A stretch of DNA of 5,920 nucleotides from Bacillota bacterium (GTDB taxonomy: Bacteria > Bacillota > Clostridia > Christensenellales > Pumilibacteraceae), in contig WQZE01000073.1 in NCBI GenBank assembly GCA_009780875.1, forward strand, positions 1-5,920, read 5' to 3'. Position numbers and translations under genes: made by a program. Each line of letters starts with the position of its first letter. Within the stretch, counting starts at the first letter, position 1. The notes under the pieces were generated by a model that saw nothing but the letters and a program-made list of their open reading frames with translations, made no database searches and had not been told where the DNA came from. Below are positions 1-4,148 of the stretch, one piece after another.

Positions 1-20
1 ACAAACAGACACTGCATACA

Positions 21-100
21 CAAGTAATCAAGTAATCAAGTAATCAAGTAATCAAGTAATCAAGTAATCAAGTAATCAAGTAATCAAGTAATCAAGTAAC
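21..100 (-). repeat. Tandem array of ten 8-bp units, left copy
   Basis: Nine exact CAAGTAAT units (plus strand; ATTACTTG on the minus strand) are followed by a variant, CAAGTAAC, at 93-100, next to the promoter. The variant joins TTG to make the inverted repeat CAAGT-A-ACTTG. All three frames on both strands meet a stop within the array (TAA on plus, TGA on minus), so it is non-coding. Confidence 0.98.
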
Positions 101-117
101 TTGTTTTCTATAATACA

Positions 118-146
118 ATTATACTACTTTTGCATATGATTGTCAA
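118..146 (-). promoter_or_regulatory. Perfect vegetative promoter, left copy
   Basis: On the minus strand TTGACA (146-141) and TATAAT (123-118) are separated by exactly 17 bases, the full consensus for the main sigma factor. Transcription should begin near 110 and run left through the 8-bp array and out of the window. Its target gene is not visible. Confidence 0.85.
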
Positions 147-160
147 GTGTTTTTTGTTAT

Positions 161-431
161 TTCTGCTTGTTCTAAATATTTTATTTTCTCTTATCACCGT
201 TTCCATCCACCCAATCAATGATGAACATTTTGGCTTCAAGTGCTTTTGTTGTTTTTTTACTTAGTCTAAAGATTCATTTTGAACTAATTTTTTCCCTTTT
301 ATTTCTATGCCCACAAACAAGGATGGTGGCGATACTTGGATTGCCAGCGTTTCTTGTCTCTTTGTCGCTTATTTCAACCATTTTTTGGTTTTTGTATTCC
401 CCTTCCCACAGGGATATTATTGTTTCAATCC
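161..431. other. Intergenic region after the membrane-protein gene, no supported gene
   Basis: This 271-bp stretch lies between the stop of the 326-residue protein gene and the left promoter. No good terminator was seen. On the minus strand an A-rich frame from ATG at 381 runs 35 codons to a TGA at 274-276 and then stays open for about 30 more codons; it could be a decayed gene, but lacks a well-placed ribosome binding site. The opposite strand is merely hydrophobic-rich because it is T-rich. Confidence 0.5.
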
Positions 432-1412
432 CTAAGGTATTGTTTTACTTACCCTTGCCACCCATAGATGACACAAAGTGTCGCTCACCGCAAACACTAG
501 TGCATAGAGAAGATACTCGCCAAAGGGGCGTTGCAAGGCAAATACAAGGATTGGTACTCCCAGATTGAACAATAGGAATGCACCCAAAATCAAAACTTTT
601 TTGATATTTTTGCACTTTGCGTACAAAAATATCCCTTGCCAAACTTGACAAATGGCATACAATACACCACTCATAACAAATCCAATGGTCACCGTCGCAC
701 CTTGTCCCCAAGCACTACTACAAGACAAAATTACAAATAAAAGTCCAAAAAGCACCGCAAGCCACTTGATGGGTGCGCGCAAATCACGCTTGCTGTCTTG
801 TTTATTGGAAGGCAATATGTTTGTATCTATGCTATGACTATCGCCTTCTTCTTTGGCACTATCTTCACAAAATACGGTATCTACGAGTGCAGAACCCAGC
901 ACCCCACCATATTTTTTTTGCCACTCCAAATCCATCTTTTTGTGATAAATCCCAAACCAGTCCACCACAATGCGTTGCATTTTGTACTTGTTTTTGGCAA
1001 ATGAAACAACCACAAGCACAAAGGCACCCAGCACACTCACGCCATAAAACACACCAACTACCCACACGCTTTGTGTAATTTCAGCCAAACCAAGGCACCC
1101 AACCACCACGCCCAACTTGAAAAACAATCCCGCAAGACCCCAGCCACGCAGTACTCGTTTCCTCTCTCCGTCAATCAGCCTACAATCAAAAACAGACCAC
1201 ACAAAGACACCTACCCAAGCCAAAAACTGCAAGAACATATACCCCGAAGGTGTGCCCTCCAAAAGCAAACCAGTCTCACTTTGCTTGCCAAAGTGCAATA
1301 CAACAAAGACGCCCATCAGTGGCAAACCATAAAACAACAAATCCAAAAGCAACACAAACAAAAATATCTTTCCCATACTATGTTGCCTTTTTGTCTCAAA
1401 TTGCTTGAACAT
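432..1412 (-). CDS. Polytopic membrane protein with about eight helices, unknown function
   Basis: This 326-residue protein is not recognised. It has a short basic N-terminus, about four helices (15-40, 57-79, 90-110, 116-138), a long hydrophilic and largely basic loop (139-213) that should be cytoplasmic, and about four more (214-233, 240-263, 271-293, 298-316). The 4+4 layout around a central loop suggests two halves, though I see no clear internal repeat. No catalytic motif, ATP-binding site or transporter signature was found. The frame is open up to a GTG at 1571, but the ATG at 1412 is the better start: GGAG lies seven bases before it, and it begins just before the first helix, while the extra 53 residues are Cys-rich, hydrophilic and without a ribosome binding site. 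It lies 275 bp after the 129-residue protein, with a strong hairpin in between, so expression may be by read-through. Confidence 0.83.
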   Translation of the reverse strand: MFKQFETKRQHSMGKIFLFVLLLDLLFYGLPLMGVFVVLHFGKQSETGLLLEGTPSGYMFLQFLAWVGVFVWSVFDCRLIDGERKRVLRGWGLAGLFFKLGVVVGCLGLAEITQSVWVVGVFYGVSVLGAFVLVVVSFAKNKYKMQRIVVDWFGIYHKKMDLEWQKKYGGVLGSALVDTVFCEDSAKEEGDSHSIDTNILPSNKQDSKRDLRAPIKWLAVLFGLLFVILSCSSAWGQGATVTIGFVMSGVLYAICQVWQGIFLYAKCKNIKKVLILGAFLLFNLGVPILVFALQRPFGEYLLYALVFAVSDTLCHLWVARVSKTIP

Positions 1413-1419
1413 ATATATA

Positions 1420-1423
1420 CTCC
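1420..1423 (-). promoter_or_regulatory. Ribosome binding site fixing the start of the eight-helix protein
   Basis: GGAG on the minus strand lies seven bases before the ATG at 1412, separated by an AT-only spacer. It is the reason for choosing this ATG over the GTG at 1571, which has no such site. Confidence 0.75.
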
Positions 1424-1445
1424 AAAAATTATTAAACAACCATAC

Positions 1446-1486
1446 AAAACACTTTGCATTGTCTCCAAAACAACGCAAAGTGTTTT
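1446..1486 (-). terminator. Strong hairpin: terminator or attenuator before the eight-helix gene
   Basis: A 17-bp inverted repeat (1446-1462 with 1470-1486) surrounds a 7-base loop. In minus-strand RNA every position pairs, with one G-U wobble; in plus-strand RNA that position is a C-A mismatch, so the minus strand looks like the functional one. The stem follows an A-tract and is followed by UUUUGUAUGG, a modest U-tract. It ends about 22 bases before the GGAG of the 326-residue protein gene, too close for a new promoter, so partial termination or an mRNA processing or stability role is likely. Confidence 0.6.
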
Positions 1487-1571
1487 TTATTCTTATCCTA
1501 CATACATATTTACAGGAATAACACTCATCACAGCTTACTTTATTGTTTTCATTGTTTTTATCCGTCGTCAC

Positions 1572-1679
1572 TTACTTTTGTTCTTTATTGCAAATTTCCA
1601 ATATTAACGCCAACCCCAAAGCCACTCCCACTTGCCCAATATCACGCCCATATACCAATCTATCCCATAATATCAGCAA
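1572..1679 (-). CDS. Possible small membrane protein (35 codons, or 55 from an earlier GTG)
   Basis: Between the 129-residue protein and the 326-residue protein lies a short open frame ending in TAA at 1572. From TTG at 1679 it encodes 35 residues; from GTG at 1739, overlapping the end of the upstream gene, it would be 55 residues with a strongly basic N-terminus (RAKGQRGRDKSKSRR). The core GQVGVALGLALILEI is a convincing single membrane helix, flanked by a charged tail (CNKEQK). Codon use resembles the neighbouring genes (TTG, GTG, GGG). Against it: neither start has a well-spaced ribosome binding site, and the AAGGGG before the TTG is only one base away. It may be a real small protein, a remnant, or chance. 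Confidence 0.28.
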   Translation of the reverse strand: MLILWDRLVYGRDIGQVGVALGLALILEICNKEQK

Positions 1680-1687
1680 TCCCCTTG

Positions 1688-2077
1688 CTACTCTTCTGCT
1701 TTTTGACTTGTCTCTGCCCCGCTGTCCTTTTGCACGCACCTACTACACGCACGAAAAATCAATCCGAGGACAACCGATACAACCATTTGAACCATTATAA
1801 TCACTGCACACTTTTTACTCAAATTTTCTGCAAATGCTTGTATCCACACCAACAATCCAAGCGTAACAAGCAATATGATTCCCCACCACAATCTATCACG
1901 CATTTTAATTTTATCCTTTGCGTCTCTTGCAAAAAAAGAATAAGGAACCCATACAACCCACGAAAACCCCAGTAACCACGCACTCGCAATCCAATCTCCT
2001 ATCCAAGCAAACATATACGCCAAAACACACACACCTGCCCATACCATCGCAATATATACCAACACCACCTTTGTCAT
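1688..2077 (-). CDS. Small four-helix membrane protein, unknown function
   Basis: This 129-residue protein is not recognised. Four hydrophobic helices are visible at about 3-24, 29-48, 62-83 and 88-107, with a basic loop between helices 2 and 3 (ARDAKDKIKMRDR) that should be cytoplasmic, and a polar Cys/Lys/Glu-containing tail. I chose the ATG at 2077, which comes two bases after the TAG of the upstream gene and has AAGGTG five bases before it. A TTG at 2098 in the same frame would add seven residues and overlap the upstream gene, and is less likely. The tight coupling to the 323-residue protein suggests a joint job; a small polytopic partner of an exported hydrophobic protein could be an immunity or export protein, which is inference. 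Gly/Val/Trp richness and TTG/GTG codon use match its neighbours. Confidence 0.82.
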   Translation of the reverse strand: MTKVVLVYIAMVWAGVCVLAYMFAWIGDWIASAWLLGFSWVVWVPYSFFARDAKDKIKMRDRLWWGIILLVTLGLLVWIQAFAENLSKKCAVIIMVQMVVSVVLGLIFRACSRCVQKDSGAETSQKAEE

Positions 2078-2079
2078 AC

Positions 2080-3051
2080 CTACACCTTCACGCTCCAAAA
2101 ATTCCTATTTCCAAAAAGCAAGTTGCTCTCCATTTTGACCGTGTTATTTGAAGTTGACAAGTTATTGATACCCTTTGCCAGAAAATTCAATCCAAAAAAG
2201 TCAAACAAAATATTACCCAAGACCGCTACAACGACTTTCATTGCCACGACAATGACACTACCAGCACCCGTGGATGCCACCGCAACATCAATGGCTGTAC
2301 CTACAATAAATATTCCATACAAGACAGAGTATATCCAACCACTATCCAAAAGTGAAGCAACATCTGCCACTACACCACACACCATCAATATGCTCTCTAT
2401 GGCTTTGCTTTCCCCGCCCAGCAAAAGTGTTACACCAACCTTCAAAACCGCCGTAATTGCTCCAAAAATAATCGCCGCACTTGTAGACATATTCCAAGTA
2501 TAGCCCACAGGTATGGTAACCGTAAAAAATACGACTTTATGTGATTCTGTCCTTATATAAAAATCATTTTTTCCACCACTCCAACCTTTTTCTATCCCCA
2601 AATCACTCTCTTGCCCTGTCATCAAATATTCGCCATTGTCGGCAATATACAGCGTGCCATCGGCTACCAAAGCATTGATGCTTGTCAGCATATTTGCATA
2701 TTGTTGCATTACCTCGGCATCTGCTTGCTCTATTGTTTTTCCATCTCGTGCTTTTTTTGACAAATCTAGCGACACCGTCCCATTCTCATTTGGCACAAAA
2801 AACTCAATATATTTGTCTGCATATGCCGATAGGTCAACATCCAACGGCTCAACTATTTGTGATTTCCCATTATCCACATTTCCATCTTTTTTACTCTTCA
2901 ACACTTGTTGCAAACCAAAACTCATACAAAAAACAAAACAAAGCGATAGTGCCACCACTGCCACCCACCGCTTCTTTGTCATCCTTGCCAGCCATCCTTG
3001 CCCAGTGCTTTTTGCACTTTCTACACCTTGTGTACTCTTTACACTTTTCAT
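2080..3051 (-). CDS. Anchored exported protein with hydrophobic C-terminal region, unknown family
   Basis: I do not recognise this 323-residue protein. It has a basic N-terminus, a membrane helix or uncleaved signal at about 29-47, a hydrophilic domain at about 50-185 that should lie outside the cell, and then a long Ala/Gly/Val-rich hydrophobic part with possible helices at about 189-212, 217-236, 238-259 and 263-285, ending in a polar tail. A glycine/aromatic stretch (GWSGGKNDFYIR) precedes the hydrophobic part. The ATG at 3051 has AGGAGA nine bases upstream; an inner Met24 lacks a well-placed ribosome binding site. It is the first gene after the array-bearing promoter, with a leader of roughly 260 nt. 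The stop codon is 2 bp from the next start, so the two are co-translated. A hydrophobic tail on an exported domain resembles pore-forming bacteriocins or toxins, but no homology is claimed. Confidence 0.85.
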   Translation of the reverse strand: MKSVKSTQGVESAKSTGQGWLARMTKKRWVAVVALSLCFVFCMSFGLQQVLKSKKDGNVDNGKSQIVEPLDVDLSAYADKYIEFFVPNENGTVSLDLSKKARDGKTIEQADAEVMQQYANMLTSINALVADGTLYIADNGEYLMTGQESDLGIEKGWSGGKNDFYIRTESHKVVFFTVTIPVGYTWNMSTSAAIIFGAITAVLKVGVTLLLGGESKAIESILMVCGVVADVASLLDSGWIYSVLYGIFIVGTAIDVAVASTGAGSVIVVAMKVVVAVLGNILFDFFGLNFLAKGINNLSTSNNTVKMESNLLFGNRNFWSVKV

Positions 3052-3060
3052 ACAATTTGT

Positions 3061-3066
3061 TCTCCT
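3061..3066 (-). promoter_or_regulatory. Ribosome binding site of the 323-residue protein
   Basis: AGGAGA on the minus strand lies nine bases before the ATG at 3051, in an AT-rich context (TTTAGGAGAACAAATTGT). It supports that start over the internal Met24. Confidence 0.75.
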
Positions 3067-3125
3067 AAATTTTTATTTTAAAAGTCACAAATTTACAAGA
3101 ACACCTTCTCCCCCATCACCCGTTG

Positions 3126-3176
3126 CTACAAAGCGTACACAATCTCTCCATTGAGTTGCACCGCAATCACTTTCAT
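3126..3176 (-). other. Possible 16-codon leader ORF upstream of the accessory operon
   Basis: Within the leader of the three-gene module an ATG at 3176 opens a frame of 16 codons (MKVIAVQLNGEIVYAL) ending in TAG. The upstream AAGTGAGA is at best a weak ribosome binding site. The same frame continues after the TAG for about ten codons. The sequence looks protein-like, but is short enough to be chance. Confidence 0.2.
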
Positions 3177-3224
3177 ACAATCTCACTTATGTACACACCT
3201 AGACACAAACAGACACTGCATACA

Positions 3225-3304
3225 CAAGTAATCAAGTAATCAAGTAATCAAGTAATCAAGTAATCAAGTAATCAAGTAATCAAGTAATCAAGTAATCAAG
3301 TAAC
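3225..3304 (-). repeat. Tandem array of ten 8-bp units, right copy
   Basis: Nine CAAGTAAT units plus the terminal CAAGTAAC at 3297-3304, base for base the same as the left array. It starts roughly ten bases after the predicted transcription start, so RNA from the promoter would carry ten AUUACUUG units in its 5' leader, preceded by one complementary CAAGU. Confidence 0.98.
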
Positions 3305-3321
3305 TTGTTTTCTATATTTTA

Positions 3322-3350
3322 ATTATACTACTTTTATATATGATTGTCAA
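3322..3350 (-). promoter_or_regulatory. Perfect vegetative promoter of the three-gene module
   Basis: On the minus strand TTGACA (3350-3345), a 17-base spacer and TATAAT (3327-3322) give a full consensus promoter. The expected start is near 3315, leaving a leader of about 260 nt before the ATG at 3051. The -35 box sits inside ACTTGACA, which shares ACTTGA with the array unit. Confidence 0.88.
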
Positions 3351-3375
3351 GTGTTTTTGTGTGCTTTTTTATATT

Positions 3376-3387
3376 CTAAATATTTAG
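3376..3387. promoter_or_regulatory. 12-bp palindrome upstream of the promoter, possible operator or UP element
   Basis: CTAAATATTTAG is a perfect palindrome about 25 bp upstream of the -35 box. In the left copy the same place reads CTAAATATTTTA, so the first ten bases are kept although the 20 bp between it and the promoter have diverged. This local conservation suggests a binding site. Confidence 0.35.
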
Positions 3388-3410
3388 TTTTTTGCTTGAA
3401 TCGGTCAGCA

Positions 3411-3438
3411 CTCAACGCAAAATTATTGTTGCATTGAG
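3411..3438 (-). other. Hairpin in the spacer between yajC and the accessory promoter
   Basis: CTCAACGCAA (3411-3420) and TTGCATTGAG (3429-3438) pair over an 8-base loop. In minus-strand RNA all ten positions pair, with one U-G wobble; in plus-strand RNA there is a C-A mismatch. No U-tract follows, so it is not a standard intrinsic terminator. Confidence 0.45.
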
Positions 3439-3492
3439 ACTATTCATTTTGCATTTTACGGATGGTTTAATGATAGCTTTTTATATATGTAC

Positions 3493-3526
3493 ATCAAGTA
3501 TTTTGAATGTCTCAGAAATACTTGAT
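3493..3526 (-). terminator. Hairpin just after yajC, possible weak terminator
   Basis: ATCAAGTATTT (3493-3503) and AAATACTTGAT (3516-3526) form an 11-bp stem ten bases after the yajC stop; in minus-strand RNA three more pairs can form inside the loop next to a bulged C. It is not followed by a U-tract, so it may protect or process the 3' end rather than terminate by itself. Confidence 0.4.
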
Positions 3527-3536
3527 AGTTTCAAAT

Positions 3537-4082
3537 TTATTTGACCAATTTGTCCTTCTCTACTTCGGTTTCTTGGTCCTTGTCCTCTGGCTTGTCCACC
3601 ATCTCACTCTCGGTTGTGGTGTCGGCTTTGGTTGTTTCAAAAGCGTCCTTGGTAGGTTCCGGCTTGTCTTCTGCCTTTGTTTCTACTTTGGGTTGTTGTC
3701 TAAGCATAGATACATCAAACTTTTCACCCGTAGCAAGCGTCACTATGGTGTAGAGTGCCGCAATATCAAAAGTCATTTTGATGGTGTTGGGTTGTTCGCC
3801 CACTTCCAAAATCATTTGCTTGTCTTTTTGTGTGGTGCCTTTGACCTCCACCACTTTGCCCACAATGCCACCAATGGTCTTGACATAGGCACCTGGCAAA
3901 AGCAAACTGTGCACCGTATTGGTGGTCTCTTGGTTTTTTTTGCCTCTGAGCCTTGGCATCACAAACAAGACCACGACAAGCACAAGCCCCAAAAGCACGA
4001 GCAAGCCAATGGTCAAAGGGTCCGTTTGCCCCTCATCTGCGGCAAAAAGCCCTGAAAGAACTGCTGAAAATAATTTATACAT
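3537..4082 (-). CDS. yajC: YajC, preprotein translocase accessory subunit
   Basis: This 181-residue protein is recognised as YajC, the small membrane protein that associates with SecDF and the SecYEG channel. It has a short N-terminal segment, one membrane helix at about 24-43 followed by a basic stretch (RLRGKK), and the family core at about 50-115 with the PGxxVxTxGGxxG signature at 63-73. YajC is usually about 90-120 residues. Here the extra length is a Lys/Glu/Asp/Thr-rich tail (131-181) that looks disordered and should be cytoplasmic. The ATG start is supported by TAGGA five bases upstream. It follows the ispH-S1 gene by 66 bp on the same strand with no clear terminator between, so co-transcription is likely. 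secD and secF, frequent downstream neighbours, are not in the window; an accessory promoter element comes next instead. Confidence 0.93.
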   Translation of the reverse strand: MYKLFSAVLSGLFAADEGQTDPLTIGLLVLLGLVLVVVLFVMPRLRGKKNQETTNTVHSLLLPGAYVKTIGGIVGKVVEVKGTTQKDKQMILEVGEQPNTIKMTFDIAALYTIVTLATGEKFDVSMLRQQPKVETKAEDKPEPTKDAFETTKADTTTESEMVDKPEDKDQETEVEKDKLVK

Positions 4083-4087
4083 AAAAA

Positions 4088-4091
4088 TCCT
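4088..4091 (-). promoter_or_regulatory. Ribosome binding site of yajC
   Basis: AGGA (in AGTAGGA) lies five bases before the ATG at 4082 on the minus strand and supports that start. The rest of the 66-bp spacer after the ispH-S1 gene holds a TTGCAA pair that could form a small hairpin, and no convincing promoter. Confidence 0.65.
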
Positions 4092-4148
4092 ACTTTAAAT
4101 AATATTTGCAATCATTTGTTTTGCAAGCACGCATTTCACGCACTTGGA

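Larger units (their letters stand above)
1..180 (-). repeat. Promoter-array element, left copy (cut by the window edge)
   Basis: This segment matches 3205-3384 at a constant offset of 3204 with no net indel. Positions 1-100 are identical to the other copy, 101-150 differ at five bases, 151-170 are poorly matched, and 171-180 are identical again. It holds a perfect promoter and ten 8-bp units. It is oriented on the minus strand toward the left edge, so it should drive a unit outside the window. The repeat may continue beyond position 1. Confidence 0.93.
3205..3384 (-). repeat. Promoter-array element, right copy, leading the three-gene module
   Basis: Second copy of the 180-bp element found at the left edge, in the same orientation. 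It comprises an upstream AT-rich block, a perfect promoter, ten 8-bp units and a 20-bp conserved stretch (3205-3224) after the array. It lies between yajC and the gene for the 323-residue protein, and its transcript leads straight into that gene. The two copies bracket the complete three-gene module. Confidence 0.95.

Noticed and set aside
21..100. The tandem array as a CRISPR
   Set aside because: The units are 8 bp and directly adjacent, with no spacers and no cas genes.
410..433. Hairpin AGGGAT/ATCCCT at the end of the eight-helix gene as a terminator
   Set aside because: The stem is only 6 bp, the loop is 12 bases, and no U-tract follows in the minus-strand RNA.
470..482. GACAC-AAA-GTGTC inverted repeat
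   Set aside because: It is short, lies within the coding region near the end of the eight-helix gene, and has no regulatory context.
218..568. Plus-strand hydrophobic ORF of 116 codons
   Set aside because: It has no ribosome binding site, overlaps the end of the well-supported 326-residue protein gene by 137 bp, and owes its Leu/Phe richness to the T-rich strand.
1413..1571. N-terminal extension of the eight-helix protein from GTG 1571
   Set aside because: It has no ribosome binding site, contains a strong hairpin, and the ATG at 1412 has a well-spaced GGAG.
2078..2098. TTG start for the four-helix protein
   Set aside because: The ATG at 2077 is better spaced from AAGGTG and avoids overlap with the upstream gene.
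3225..3304. The array as replication iterons, DnaA boxes or a TRAP-type site
   Set aside because: There is no DnaA box consensus or rep gene nearby, the 8-bp unit is short for iterons, and it lacks the spaced (G/U)AG triplets of a TRAP site.
1..3384. The two direct repeats as ends of a transposon or att sites
   Set aside because: They contain a promoter and array rather than terminal inverted repeats, and no transposase or integrase lies between them.
3507..4055. Plus-strand ORF of 182 codons opposite yajC
   Set aside because: It is antisense to a clear YajC gene and has no family features; it is a shadow of that gene.
4083..4148. A separate promoter for yajC (TTGCAA with ATTATT)
   Set aside because: The boxes match consensus at only about four and three positions; co-transcription with the ispH-S1 gene is simpler.
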